A DNA stretch of 64,000 nt from Daphnia pulex (taxonomy: Eukaryota > Arthropoda > Branchiopoda > Diplostraca > Daphniidae), in the NCBI RefSeq assembly GCF_021134715.1, contig NC_060027.1:2046001-2110000 (forward strand), given 5' to 3'. Below, in pieces: positions 1 through 19,437 of this stretch. The notes under the pieces were generated by a model. The model did not search any database. It saw only the letters and a list, made by a program, of their open reading frames with translations, and was not told where the DNA came from. How positions within the stretch are numbered: position 1 is the first letter of the stretch; every line of letters starts with the position of its first letter. The position numbers and the translations under genes were made by a program.

Positions 1-150
1 TTTGTCTTCATCAATTCCTTCAACAGATTTTCAATCAACTGTATTAACTGTATGGCAACCTGGAATGTATCAAATATTTACAGGATGTAAAGAGTGTAAA
101 TAACATAAAATCTTGTCTCGAAAAAGAGTGATATAAGTTTATACCTCCAT
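1..150 (-). CDS. C19orf12-like protein, 5' end only (runs off the left edge)
   Basis: Partial gene. Seen: a two-codon first exon (145-150, Met-Glu) followed by a GT donor, then a second exon (1-59) behind a CAG acceptor, reading MEVAIQLIQLIENLLKEL. The layout is the same as in the complete C19orf12-like gene at 3528-4141, where exon 1 is also only Met-Glu and exon 2 starts TLAIKLIEGLLEEL. C19orf12 (nazo in flies) is a small membrane protein of mitochondria and ER with a glycine-rich hairpin; that part would lie left of the window. Upstream DNA to about 575 is also homologous to the promoter of the complete gene, so promoter and gene were copied together. Whether the whole paralog is intact cannot be seen here. 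Confidence 0.6.
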
Positions 151-575
151 GGCAGTATTCGTTGAAAAGGTAGTCGGAAAAATATTTTGAGGTATAGAGA
201 ACTAAACACAATAGTGCATAATATATGTAGAACTAATAGCATTTGGTTCAAGCTTAGTTGGATACAACGCCACTACTCTTTATCTAATCATTCTGCGAAA
301 GATAACAATGGGTAACAAAGGTAATAAACAGTCGCGCCAAAATTGAAATTGAATCTGAAACATTGCAGCAAACACATTTGAAAAAAAAAATGTGATGCGG
401 TAACAAACGGCTGTTGTCGATTATTTAAAAATGATTTCTAAATAAATATTCAAGCGATCAAGCAACAACCGGCAACTTGGTTCCGTCTAAACTCAAAAGT
501 AAACCGCGCTTTTTTCCAGCAGCGTATAGGCTTCCGTGGCTTTCATTGTAGTACGAGTACGACTGGTTTCTCGAT
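145..575 (-). promoter_or_regulatory. duplicated C19orf12-type promoter region
   Basis: This stretch aligns with 4136-4550 upstream of the complete C19orf12-like gene. The best conserved block is 505-550 (core cttccgtggctttcattgta), matching 4463-4509. Position relative to the gene supports a promoter or 5' UTR role. At the other site the same DNA lies between C19orf12-like and PRPF8, divergently arranged; here no PRPF8 copy follows. Confidence 0.5.
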
Positions 576-885
576 TGCGGGTTCAACAGCATCCGAACTC
601 GTTCCAACGGAAATTTTAAAAGAGTTTCAAATTTTTGTTTTGTTTACTTAACGCTTACGGAATTGAGAAATCAAAATTCAACGAACGGAGTAACCTAATC
701 ACATGTATACACAATATTATTTTGTATTTGTTGTCGTAAAATGTGTTACTAAATGCTTTGACGCATAATTGTCGCACAGTGCACGAAATATTTAAATCGA
801 GACCATTGGCAATCACTTCGAGATGGTTACAATTCTCAGTAGATTAATTGTAAGAAACCCTAGCGTTTAGCTGAAGTCCCACAAG
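576..885. other. intergenic, nothing recognised
   Basis: AT-rich spacer between the duplicated promoter block and the 3' end of the caspase gene. I see no coding frame, RNA gene or repeat here. Confidence 0.4.
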
Positions 886-1032
886 TTAGGATCTCCATGT
901 GTTTATGGTTTTCTGTAGAGTAGCAGGATCTGTTTTCCACATGTAACGTGTAGCTGACATGATGGCTAGATCCATTAATTCTCTTTCTAGTTGATCGACG
1001 ACAGCTTCAACGAGCTTATCTTCATCCCGCTT
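886..1032 (-). CDS. possible alternative last exon of the caspase gene
   Basis: An open frame on the minus strand (GVHFKRDEDKLVEAVVDQLE... to TINTWRS and stop) sits directly behind the caspase. A GTAAG donor inside the caspase last exon (after SCLT) and an AAG acceptor before GTGGAGTCC would define a 60-bp intron, the usual size in this genome, and keep frame (SCLT-R-GVHFKRDEDK). This would replace the short LTRKMHQH end by about 50 acidic/basic residues. Caspases normally stop near the SCLTRK position, so the short form is the expected one. The extension is inference from splice signals and open frame only. Confidence 0.35.
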   Translation of the reverse strand, partial: KRDEDKLVEAVVDQLERELMDLAIMSATRYMWKTDPATLQKTINTWRS

Positions 1033-1086
1033 GAAATGGACTCCACCTTCAAATTGACAAATTTTAAATCGCAATAATAATCGCAA

Positions 1087-2696
1087 TCAATGTTGGTGCA
1101 TCTTACGTGTCAGGCAGGATACGATGCAAGGCATTTGTACTTTAAAACCTGGCGTTTCCCATCGACTGACGCGGTCGTTCACCTTGGTTGTCAGATCAAA
1201 CAATCCGAAACTGGGTATGTGCGCGTACATCTGTAAGACGTGGCACAATTCGCGAACAAACACAGCACCTGTAGTAATCGGTAGTAAATCTCTTGGTTCA
1301 GGTTAAATCTCTTTAAATTTAATTATGTTCTAGTACCTTTGTAGGTTGAACGGTATGAAAGAAATCCTGGAACAGTAGCCCACGCTTCGAAAAAATTGGA
1401 AATGGACGGTCGAACAATACTGTCATCTTGAATTTCGTCGTAAGTAATCCGCCCTGTCATTTTATAAAATTCAAATATAATTTTATCTCATTAAATTAAA
1501 TTTTTAAAAAATGTTTTGTTCATTTATACTTTGACTTTCTTGCCCTTGGCAGGCTTGCAGGAAAAACAATTTGGGTTTCTCGAACAGATGGGGGCAATTA
1601 GCTCCGTTGAAATACGATTTAATTTGATCTAATTCGATTGGAATGGAATCTGCCGAGAAAAGAATTCCCCGTTCGCCGTGGGTTAAGAAACATATGACGA
1701 GACAGTCGTAAAGCCTGAAATCGTATTTGGAAATCTTCTCCATCGTCCTCAAAAGGTTTTCTCTGGTCAAGTTTTCGTAAATTTCCACGTCGTGGCCCAG
1801 CATCCGGAACGTTTCCGACAACTTGTCTCGATCGGCATCCGATCCGTAGCGATAGGCAAGATTCTCCCTCACTCCCTTGAACGAAATCATTTGTATTACC
1901 TAACCATTTCTAATTTATTTATTTATTCAAGTCTTACCATGTGAAGGAGCTCCGGATTGACGTAAAATCTCATCTGATTGACGATGACGCAAAGTCCGCG
2001 CGAAATTTGAAATGTGCTGGAATCGGCCGGATTGGCTTTGGGGATGGCAGGAGTTTGAAAATTTGATTCCACGGCATTTTTAAGTGGAGAAGGTAAAACT
2101 TGTTCGGGTGTTTCTGGAACGACGACAACCTCGGTTGGAGGTTCTATCAAAAGGGCTGAAAGATCATGTTCTTTGGATATTTGTCCTTCTTCGATCCATC
2201 TGAGGCAGTGCATTTCGAGGCACCAGGAGGAATCATTCTTAGGAAATCCCTTCTCAGAAGACATTTGATCAGCCCACAATGTAGCTTGTTCTTCGCCCAT
2301 TTTGTCAATCATCTCAAACAATTGCAGTCGTAGAGGATCAATGTTGGCTGTCGAGTTGACGGCGATTTCCAGCATGTTCAACAGCCCGTAATGTTTGACC
2401 AAGAAAATGACTTCGCCGAGTTTTTCCGACAGGTTGCCACTGTTTAGCCGGTCCGATCGGAAAAGCGGAGTCAAAACAATTTGACGCCATTCTGTTTTAT
2501 TGTTGTAACTTTCTCGCAGTGTTGAAATCTTTTCTAGGGCTTCGCGAGGGTCCTCGTAGAGAAGAAATGCACAAGAGATGTGGTCATACCACTCCAAGGT
2601 ATTTTCAATCAAAGACAGTGAGTCTGCAATCTTCCCTTGGGGACTTCGAAAGTCATCCAACAAGAGAGTTGCATCGGATTCCACTGAATCAAACAT
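1087..2696 (-). CDS. initiator-type caspase (Dredd/caspase-8-like cysteine protease)
   Basis: Four coding exons by splice signals: 1938-2696, 1530-1875, 1337-1453 and 1087-1268, giving 467 aa. Residues 1-250 form a long prodomain without a motif I can name; a death-effector-like fold is possible. The p20 part starts near GVRENLAYRYGS. The catalytic His lies in CFLTHGERG (about residue 319) and the catalytic Cys in FFLQACQGQ (about residue 362). QACQG rather than QACRG is the form seen in caspase-8/Dredd relatives. The p10 part shows ATVPGFLSYRSTYKGAVFVRELC and ends VQMPCIVSCLTRKMHQH. Such enzymes cleave after Asp in apoptosis or IMD immune signalling. The start is taken at MFDSVES; an in-frame Met lies five codons upstream, but a CAG acceptor falls between the two, suggesting a 5' UTR intron. 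Confidence 0.85.
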
Positions 2697-3527
2697 TTTC
2701 CTCTGTATCAATTGGTAAAAACAAATGGATGATATTCGTTACAAAATTGGAAAATAACTACACACACAACTACCTTGTTGGAGATTGCATGTAAAAATGC
2801 AACAGGAAAATGACCAGAGTGGACTCTCTTATATCGAACTAATCACTACGTGAAATTCTTACTTGTTTCTAAGCACGGGGAATTTTACTTTCATGTGTTT
2901 TGCGCACTTGGCCACTAACAAACGTCAGAACATCAAACAGACGAAAAGATAATAACCTTGAGAACTGTACAGATAACCGTGACCGTGTACACTGCCTTTT
3001 GAGCCACTGCTCTCAACAGTTTGCTCGCGGGGAAACTTCTTCATAATATAGGTAGTCTTAGCGCCTTGGATACTGACATCACCTCTGAAAGCAGACCCAT
3101 CTAATGAACGAAATCCGAACTGTGACATTTGTTTAGATAAACTGTTCGGGAAAAACCCAATTCAGTAGTCGTGATAAGGAAATGAAATTTGGGAATTGCG
3201 AAATAAGAGAATTTGAAGAAATTAAAGGTGTTCATTATTAAATAAAGGAAGTATAATCTAATAGGTAGAATTACTGGATTTTCGTATGATATGCATCAGG
3301 TCAAACTAAACTAAAACTTAAAAAACAGTTCCCCTTGAATTGGTGATGCACTTAGTGTATTTAATAATGCGCCAAAACTCTCAAACAATTATTGTTGGTT
3401 GCATAAATTGTGTGTCAAAAAATTCATTATTTAATATGATTTTAGCTCTTGCAATATCACAAATCAAAGGGGCAGTTCAATTATAAGGGGCATCTAAAAA
3501 CTACAGTAAATAGTAATTATTTCATTT
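2697..3527. other. caspase 5' region and spacer
   Basis: On the minus strand a TATATAAG-like element (about 2826-2835) lies some 130 bp upstream of the caspase start and may be its TATA box. A 67-codon minus frame at 2925-3128 (MSQFGFRSLDGSAFRG...) has no recognised relative and ends in a hydrophobic run that looks like intron; it could be a small first exon or chance. 3130-3527 is AT-rich with nothing recognised. Confidence 0.3.
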
Positions 3528-4141
3528 TTAGGCCAAACTCATATTCTTTTTGCTGAGGGTTTCTTTGAGCTCATTTCTGATATTTTCCATCACTTCTGGA
3601 TTATTCTCTACAGTTCTGCTCAATTCAGTTAGAGCTGAATAAGCCATGGCTTGATTCAAAGGGCAGACTACAAATCCACTCAGTCTTCCCCATAGTCTTT
3701 CATACAAATTGTTCCTCTCTTCTACCGTAAAGTCCTCTCTTAAAGCTGTCATCAGAGGTTTGTAATTGCCATATCCCATAGCGTGTGATAAACCTAGGAT
3801 TCCTGTGCCTGCGACAGCTCCTGCAAATGATGACAAGAAAAAATGATAGGTGCCAAATGGAAAAAAATGAAAACTGCCAAACTGAAAATTACCAATGACA
3901 GCTCCAAGAGGACCACCAGCTAAGCCACCAAGGAAGGTTGGCAAAGCAACAGTGGCTGAATCTTTTAATGGTCCAGCTAAGGAAACTGAAAGTGATTTTG
4001 TCCTCGACAGTTCCTCCAACAGACCTTCAATCAACTTGATTGCAAGAGTCTGAAATACATAAAACGTTTACATAAAAAAAAAAATGAAATCCTCTTTAAT
4101 CTTGTCTTGAAAAAGGGGACATTATAATTTTATACTTCCAT
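3528..4141 (-). CDS. C19orf12-like small membrane protein
   Basis: Three exons: 4136-4141 (Met-Glu), 3893-4049 and 3528-3820; the 72-bp intron between the last two is in frame and would otherwise read as a strange Phe-rich insert. The spliced product is 151 aa, close to human C19orf12. Residues about 28-60 form the diagnostic glycine-rich hydrophobic hairpin (FLGGLAGGPLGAVIG then GAVAGTGILGLSHA), followed by LMTALREDFTVEERNNLYER, matching the human LPPAEQQRLFNEA region, and a charged C-terminal helix. Family members sit in mitochondrial/ER membranes and contact sites; loss causes MPAN neurodegeneration in humans and gut lipid defects in flies. It is divergent to PRPF8 with a shared 660-bp upstream region. 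Confidence 0.8.
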
Positions 4142-4799
4142 GGCAGTAGTCTATTGTTGTTACGATAATTGGAGTCACAAAAAATATTTTGAACTACAGA
4201 CTAGAATGGTGATCATTAAGAATTTGCACTGAGTTCGGTTTAGTAGCGATAAACTTTCACTACTAATTTATCAAATCGAACGATAACAATGTGTAAACAT
4301 GATAAGAAAAACGAAAAACTGCAACAAACTCAAAATAAAAAGAAGCAGACAAATTTCGAACGTGTGATGCAATAACAAACGGAGTTGCCGCTTATTTAAA
4401 AATAATTAAAATAAATATTCAAGCCATTTTCGACGGCAACTCCGTCTACAGTAAACCGGCATCGCGCTTTTTCGTACAAGCTGCGTATACTTCCGTGGCT
4501 TTCATTGTATAAGAAACGTGGAATTGCGACTGGTTTCTAGATTGTGTATAGGTTTTTAAAACTTTATTGGTGAGCATTGTCGTTTATTCTATTTCAAACT
4601 TTGTTTCATTGATGATGGTTTGTGTCTCAAAAGTAACTGTCTGGTGAATGTTTTAAGGCTAAACAAATAGTTTATTGCCATGAGAGTGGACATGCTTGTA
4701 AATGTCATGGCTGACTGTAAGCATTGGATGATGGAGCTATTATGTTCTAATTTTATTGTTTTAATTACCAGGGCCATAGCCCAGAAAGCTTAAATCAGG
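4142..4799. promoter_or_regulatory. bidirectional region between C19orf12-like and PRPF8
   Basis: The two genes are transcribed away from each other from this 658-bp interval. The block 4463-4509 is conserved in the duplicate at 505-550, which has no PRPF8 beside it, so it may belong to the C19orf12-like side. No TATA box was seen for PRPF8, as expected for a housekeeping gene. Role inferred from position. Confidence 0.45.
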
Positions 4800-13182
<8,383 letters not shown>

Positions 13183-13850
13183 TTTTCTTGATTTTTTTTT
13201 TGTATGGTCTTTTTTCGTTTCCATCCGGGGCCCGTTCCCAATACATAGCCGGAGAAAATAGAAAATAATATGTTTGGGAACTCATGAAATCAAGCTTTGT
13301 GTTTTGCTTCCCAATTCTTATAACTTGAAGTTTTTTTCATGTTTTAATGTACTTTCTGTTTGATTCGATTTAAACAGAATACAATAGAGCAAACATTTTA
13401 TTTCCGTCTGCAACGTTTAATTTGTTTCCATTGCATTCTGTTCCATATCTGCCTTGATCTGAAGTTACTATCGATCAAGAGAGCATCCTTTTGTACTTTA
13501 CACAACTTAACGAATTGATTAGCTTACGAATAATTAAGTCCTAGAAGTTAAAACAACGAAATCAGCCAAGAGCTAATACTTAATCAATTTCAGTTTGTTT
13601 TTCTAACCCTTCCTCTCCCCACCCAGAGTTCTTTTAATGCACAGGTGAAAAATATTACTTTTTAAGATGCAACCTTGAATTGATTACCATAACCCTTAAA
13701 AAAAATTTATTCCCCATTTTGTACCTTTTAAGGGGTTAGCAAAACCGCCTACTGAGACAGTTCTCTTATTGACGTGGTCTTGTGAACACGGACAGTTGCA
13801 GACTTGCAGGGCAGTTTCGCAGTCCTGCTTGTATTCCAACAGTGATCATC
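13183..13850. other. PRPF8 3' UTR and spacer
   Basis: T-rich stretch right after the stop codon, probably 3' UTR; I saw no clear AATAAA. The rest has no recognised feature. The sequence just before 13851 should hold the promoter of the next gene. Confidence 0.35.
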
Positions 13851-14656
13851 ATGCCTCGTTATTTCAGTTCTGTAGCTTTATTTTTTGCGTTCAACAACAG
13901 TAGCCTGTGTTGCAAGTTAACTAAATGCTGTTGCGGTTGTTCACTTCAAACAGGAAGCAAAGTTATTGGAGTTTTATCTTTGGTATGCCATCTATAACAC
14001 ACAGCTTTCAGAAGTTTTCAAGTTAAAGATTTAATTCACTTTTTGCAGCTGGCCGGAGTTACTGGATTCCTTCTGGCTGTAATCAGCATCTCTAGTTTGA
14101 ATCTACAAAATGGTAATGGACATATATGATTTAATAGAGATTATAACTGGATTTTTATTGCATTTAAAAGGAAACCACGATCAACTGGCTTCTTCTATCG
14201 GAATTATACTTGGTGCTTTAGTGGTGATCTCTATGTCAATCTCTGCGTTAGTCGCCGCCTGGAAGAATTGCAAGCCGATACTCCTTGTGCCTTGGCTCGT
14301 ATTGAATGCTTTATCGTTGCCTATTTTGATTGCCTCCATCATATACTACAAGGACCGTTGGCTAACAGTAAAAGAAGGAGGGAATTGCTCTGGAACAGGT
14401 TTCATCGCATGGGGTCTTATTGTAGGAGGTTAGCACGTTGATACATTTGGTCTTATTGCAACTGAAATGTATATCTCATATTCTTTTAATAGGAATTTGG
14501 TTTTACTTCTGGTTGGTGATAAACAGCTACTATCACCAACTGAAGGCAAAGAAGAAGCCACCACCACTACCAGACGAAAAGACTGTCATGCGATTTCGAG
14601 AGTGCGAAAACAGCGTTATTAGAGTGGACCAAATGCTGACCCAAATGGAAGCCTGA
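13851..14656 (+). CDS. four-TM family member 1 (isolated, near PRPF8)
   Basis: Four exons: 13851-13982, 14049-14112, 14171-14428 and 14493-14656; 205 aa. This is the prototype gene structure of the family. Exon 1 carries KCCCGCSLQTGSKVIGVLSL and begins TM1; exon 2 completes it (LAGVTGFLLAVISI). Exon 3 carries TM2, the polar turn AAWKNCKPILLVPWLVL and TM3; exon 4 carries TM4 (WFYFWLVINSYYHQL) and a short cytosolic tail. The pattern resembles LAPTM/DUF4728-type four-pass endolysosomal proteins, but I cannot confirm the family. The start MPRYFSS adds about 22 residues before the Cys motif compared with most copies. It lies 17 kb from the main cluster and is its only plus-strand outlier on the left side. 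Confidence 0.75.
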
Positions 14657-15355
14657 GATTCATAGTACTTGTCGGTAATATAGTGACGTCGATATAATAG
14701 CAATAGCTTTGTTGATGCGTCTTCCCTTGCGTTTCTGTTGAAATTACTGAAAGAAAAGAATTCGAGAATAGGTATTTTTCTCCTCGTTGTTTTCCTGCAT
14801 GTTTGTTTCCTTAGAGTTTTTCATTTGACTTTTGTTAAAGTTTGTTGTTTATCAGTGTCGGGTTGCCGTTAAACCATTAGTTAGGTTTTTTCCGGTATTG
14901 TTTTCATTTAGTCAGCGCACCGAATTCTATTTAAATGTTTTTTTAGCTACACACACTAAACTTAACAGCCTGTGGTGTTGCTATAATCCCCGTTTACCCA
15001 ATTGCTATGCAGACAACTTGGAAATAAATTCCTACAGTTTCTCAGCGCAAGTGTAGTGTGTTAAATTTATTGTTTTTCAAATGTTTCTTAGCCAACGACA
15101 TACGTTTATAAGATAGTCTAGTCTGTCCAGTTAGCTGTCCAGTTGAATTTTAATTAATTTTTTTATTGCGAATAGAAAGTGTGATTTTCAGTTAGCGTTT
15201 GCGACTTGCTTCTTATCCTTTTCCCTTACTGTTTCTGCGAAAAGTATCATCAGACGGACGACTGTTGCTAACGTTTTACCAAACTCGTCACATAGTTTCA
15301 GTACCGTCTTTCAGTAAAATACAATCGGATTTGCTTCGTTCCTTTTCGCAGACAA
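14657..15355. other. intergenic, nothing recognised
   Basis: T-rich spacer between the four-TM gene and the RING gene. Short open frames here look random. The last 150 bp are probably promoter and 5' UTR of the RING gene. Confidence 0.3.
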
Positions 15356-17016
15356 ATGGCTTCCAAAATAAGCGGTGACGATGAAGAAGATTTTCTTAAT
15401 TGTGGCATATGTTTTGAGTATTACGATTCCGACATTCGCGTACCCAAGCTTCTGTGTTGTTTTCATTCGTGTTGTATTGTCTGTCTGAAGGTAATCTAAT
15501 TTTCCCTTTCTTCATCTATTCGTGTTCAATCCAGTTTCAATCTTTACGTCGTTTAGGGAACCATGAAAGAAATCACGTCTACTATCACGTGTCCCTTTTG
15601 CCGACAAGATACAAAATTAACTGATGGCGTGAAAAGCCTGACGACTAACTTTTACATTATGCCGAGGATTGAAAAGACGATAGCTCAAAGGTACATTTTC
15701 GCTTATTGTGATTTCAAACAACCAAAGTCAATGTTCAATTTGTTTGTTCAGGAAGCAAGAAATGAAAGTGGCGTGTGCAACAGGATCGTATAATTCACTC
15801 CAACCAACCGACACTTGTTTGTCAACATCGCCCCATGCGCAAAGCAATAAACGCCTCATGTGTTACTTGCAATTCATGGTCAACGGATATCTCATCCAGC
15901 AAAGGGTAGTGTTTCGTCTCGACTTTGACCAGGCTCCAAAGATGAGCAGTCAGTTTATGAATCACTGTCTTGGCATCAACGGGAAAACGTACGAAGGATC
16001 CCGCATATTCAAAGTATAATTCCTAATGATAATTTAAAACACACATATGATTTATACCTTGTTCTTATTTAGACTGAGGACTCTCATCATTTCTTCTGTG
16101 GCAAGATGGACGCGGAACCTTATCTTGCGGATCGCTCCACTGTGCCCAAAACCAAAGGTGCCCTGCGTATGCGCCACCGGATGAAGCGGAGGAAGTGCGA
16201 CGGAGATGTTTACGTCTCTTCCGAATTTTCGGTAATCTGCAAAGACGAAGAAGACAACCAAGAACTACTTACTACAGTGTTTGGTTACGTCCACAAAGGC
16301 CTAGGAGTTTGCGAATATATTAGTCGGTTGAATTCCAGCGATAACAAGATAGTCGTACACTCTTGCGGAACTTGGGTTGATGTAGCGGATGAAGAAATGG
16401 AACAAACTTGTGCAGTCCTGCCGACTACCAGATTTATTGCGCCGACAGGGGATGACCCATTGGCACAAGTACTGGGGTCCAACCTGTGTTACGTTCAGTT
16501 AAGCATTGACGGTGATGTCCAGCCTAAGATATTCTTCCATCTAGACTTTGATGCGGCGCCTAGTATGTGTGATGTGTTTCTGGAATGCTGCCAGAGCACG
16601 ATCGATTCATCTTTAAGTTACAAGACATCTCCTGTAGCCGAGGTGAGCAAGTATCTCATCGTATGGTGTTAATTGAATAGAAATTAAGTATTTTGTTTTC
16701 TCCACAGACTGCAAGTGGGAAGTCCTTCACGGCTGGTAGGATTTCTTCCTGTCCTTATTCGTACATAGCCAATTTTTCGTTTCTGGCCGAGAGGAAAGGT
16801 GCGCTTTGTATGCGCCAAGTTGGCAGACTGGGAGACTGGCGAGTCAAGCATACGACGGAGTTTACCGTCATGTGCTGCGAACCGGACCCAAACGAAAACA
16901 TTCAATTGGGAACTGTCATTGGTTACGTCCATTGGGGCATCGAGATCTGCGAATATGTTAGTCTCCTCAATCCTATGGAGAAAAATATCACCATTCATTC
17001 ATGCGGAACTTACTAA
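15356..17016 (+). CDS. RING finger protein with two degenerate cyclophilin-like domains
   Basis: Five exons: 15356-15490, 15557-15690, 15752-16013, 16073-16642 and 16708-17016; 469 aa. A C3HC4 RING lies at residues 16-60 (CGIC, then CCFHSCCIVC, then CPFC). Two cyclophilin-like domains follow, at about 127-277 and 310-469. Each begins with a strand like the cyclophilin start (CYLQFMVNGY, CYVQLSIDGD), has the FRLDFDQAP / FHLDFDAAP helix start, and ends GYVHKGLGVCEYISRL...HSCG, matching the cyclophilin G-V-EG...DCG end. The catalytic HRxxPxFxxQGG segment is not recognisable in either, so isomerase activity is doubtful. The likely role is an E3 ubiquitin ligase that binds substrate through the cyclophilin folds. 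A RING plus cyclophilin arrangement is, as I recall, present in the fly gene CG5071. Confidence 0.75.
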
Positions 17017-17869
17017 AATAACATATGTCATTCACGAGTAATTTTCAAAGAGTTTATGGGCCCCAAAATGTATTTTTTATTGATTTACCCATCTTCTTGC
17101 GTGAACTCTGAGAAATACAAGTGTTTGCGTGGAAGATTATGATTATCCCGTTTATATCTGTTTATACGTTACCTTACGTCCCTATCTAGCATGATTAGAG
17201 AAACCTCTGGTTTAATATACTGCGTGGGACGTTCGTCATTTGTTTTGTGTTTTGATCACAGGGGAAACACTCAGTCGTAAAATGTGTCGCCGTTTAACGA
17301 GTTAGACGGTGCATGTAATGGTATTTCATGTTTTCGTGGCAGGTTTTGAGACTTACTTGCGTGTGTATTAACTTATGAAGAACTGAAAGTAAAGGTTTTT
17401 CTATTTTTTATTTTAATTGGGGTGATGTGTGGTGGTGATGATGTGTCAGTTCTGGGCTAATGGCGGTCCGTTGTCAGAGTTTAGCCAAAGCTATATTTCT
17501 TCGTAGATTAACCAATGAGTTTGTAGGTAAATAGATTGATTTTGTTTACAATTTGCTGAATATGTGTTTTTCTCAGTGTTCCGTGCTGGAGAACCTTAAT
17601 GTTTCTCATTTATTTGCAGGAGGAAATGTGAAAGGGGCATGCAGCCAACTGTCAACTATTGCTATGTTCAAAGCATTGTATGATTGTATCACTGTCACCC
17701 AAAAGATAAGGTGTCTGGGAAAAAAATGGCGAATCGATAGTCTACTCCGCGACCTGATGGACACATCTGAAAATGATCGAAAGGAAAATACCTGGATAAA
17801 GAATTGTTTGTTAAAAACAATACTTTTCGGCCATTATCTAAAACAAAAGTATAGTAGAGTATAATTTCC
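17017..17869. other. intergenic with one weak open frame
   Basis: Mostly TG-rich noncoding DNA. An open frame on plus at 17553-17864 (103 codons, basic, with KKWRIDSLLRDLMDTSE) has no recognised relative and no clear promoter or splice context. It could be a small exon, but I give it little weight. Confidence 0.2.
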
Positions 17870-18370
17870 TATGAATTCGGTTGAAGGTCATAACTCATAA
17901 GGAACATTACGTAAGTGTCATGCGGTGGTGTAAGGTTGCTTGGGTGATAATTGTGAAAGACACGTGTTCATCATTATCAAGTAGGTAGAATTGCTGTAAG
18001 GCTTGAGTTGAGAGGTAAGGTTGAAAGAAAGTTTTCTATTTTCCTATGAATTTGGTTGAAGGTCATAAGGAACATTACGTAGACGTGTCATGCGGTGGTG
18101 TAGAGGTTGGGTGAGAATGACATGTGTTTCATCATTATCAAGCAGGTACAATAGCCGCAAGGTTAAGCTATTTGGTTTTCATTTTGATATTGGTTTTTGT
18201 AGACCCATCCCCAGCAACGTCATCCTGCAGAAGGAAAGGCCAGTTTGCATTTCAATCGAAGGTCATGGAGATCATTACATAAAACGTATCATGCAGTGGT
18301 GTAGAGGTTGGGTGAGAACGGGACGTGTTTCATCATTTATAAGCAGCTGCAATAGCCGCAAGGCTTAAGA
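17870..18370. repeat. three degenerate direct repeats flanking the palindrome (left)
   Basis: Three copies of a 120-160 bp unit at about 17870-18040, 18041-18175 and 18235-18370. Shared core: gaaggtcat, aaggaacattacgta or its variant, gtggtgta-gaggttgggtgaga, cgtgtttcatcatt, and caatagccgcaaggctta. The third copy is inverted-homologous to about 25900-26030 on the far side of the palindrome. May be promoter-proximal repeats of the Tyr-rich genes. Confidence 0.6.
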
Positions 18371-18392
18371 GGTGAGGGTGATCAAAAAATCG

Positions 18393-18399
18393 TATAAAA
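18393..18399 (+). promoter_or_regulatory. TATA box of left Tyr-rich gene 1
   Basis: TATAAAA about 95 bp upstream of the position of the lost start codon. The mirror copy lies at about 25869-25875 in the same context (tcgtataaaacgagagagaa), just outside the near-identical inner arm. Confidence 0.55.
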
Positions 18400-18486
18400 C
18401 GAGAGAGAAAAGGCGAAGGTAAATCAGTTGAGGGAGCATCTCCGACACGGCAACAACTGCAGAGCTCTGTCTGTCAGTTCGCATCT

Positions 18487-18873
18487 TTGGGTAAATATTC
18501 TGTCTTTTACAAAGAGTATATCAATCCTTCTTTTGTTTATGTGTGCTTGTTATAATGTAATATTTATATTTAAATTTATAATTGTCTAGTAAACTGTGGC
18601 GTCGTGCTGCTGTTGTGTGTTGAATCATTAATGGCTGGGTCGACCACTGGTGTACCGATGTCTTCTTGGTATGGCGGATACCAAACCGCCACGCCACCGC
18701 CTTACTACCCAAAAGCAACTTACGCAACGACCAGTTCCTGCACCGAGGTCTTCAAGTACTACACCACTAAAGCACCGGAGTTTTATAGCACAACTTACGC
18801 TGCCCCGAGCCACTACACTGACGCCATGAAGTTTTACTCTGCCCCGAGTTACTACACCACCAAGGCGACGTAG
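18487..18873 (+). pseudogene. Tyr-rich secreted protein gene, left unit 1 (start codon lost)
   Basis: Mirror of the gene at 25393-25784. The tiny first exon that reads ATGG on the right arm reads TTGG here (18487-18490), so the start codon is lost by one substitution; this site lies just outside the near-identical tract. Exon 2 (18590-18873) is identical in frame: a hydrophobic leader (VVLLLCVESLMAG), SSWYGGYQTATPPPYYP, then repeats of the YYTTKAPEFYSTTYAAPSHY type. A downstream Met could allow a shorter product without a proper leader. Confidence 0.6.
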
Positions 18874-19437
18874 CATGACTACGCATGCTGCCCCATCCTA
18901 CTACACCGAAGCTCCTAAGTATTACTCTGTTCTCATCTACTTATTGCACCGATTTTCCTAAATACTACTCTGTTCCCAGCTGCTACACCGAGACTCCCGC
19001 TGATTACTACTCTGCCCCGATCTACACAACCACAACTGAAGCGGCCAAGTATTACGCTGCCCCGACTCACTTCACAGAAGCTGCTCTGTCGTACTACGTT
19101 GAACAGAAATACTACACCGATGCTCCACTTCACTACACCGATGCTCCACTTCACTACACCACGGCCTACGCTACACCACGGCCTACGCTACACCGCAGCC
19201 TCCAAGTACTACACCGAAGACGCCGCCTACAACAATGTATGCTGCCTAGTTTACTACACCGAGGCTCCCAAGTACTACATCACTAAGGCGTCGGAATTCT
19301 ACACGTCTATGCATGCTGCCCCTGCCTACTCCACCGAGGCCCCGCATTACTACAACACTGAAGCGCTCAAGTACTACACTACAACCTGCGCTGCCCCGAG
19401 CTACTACACCTACGTCCCGGAGTATTACTGTGCGTAA
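18874..19437 (+). pseudogene. Tyr-rich repeat tail of left unit 1, broken
   Basis: Continues the same repeat coding pattern (YYTEAPKYYSAPSY-like) after the stop, but in shifted frames. Compared with unit 2, the sequence around 18870 lacks 6 nt and gains a TAG where unit 2 reads GAGTACTACATG. The stretch near 18925-18960 shows another frame change. The end reads APSYYTYVPEYYCA and stops at 19437. It contains a tandem duplicated block (CACTACACCGATGCTCCACTT twice at about 19120-19155, and TACACCACGGCCTACGC twice after it). Confidence 0.6.

Noticed and set aside
17553-17864. 103-codon plus frame as a gene
   Set aside because: No recognised domain, no promoter or splice context; listed only as a weak open frame.
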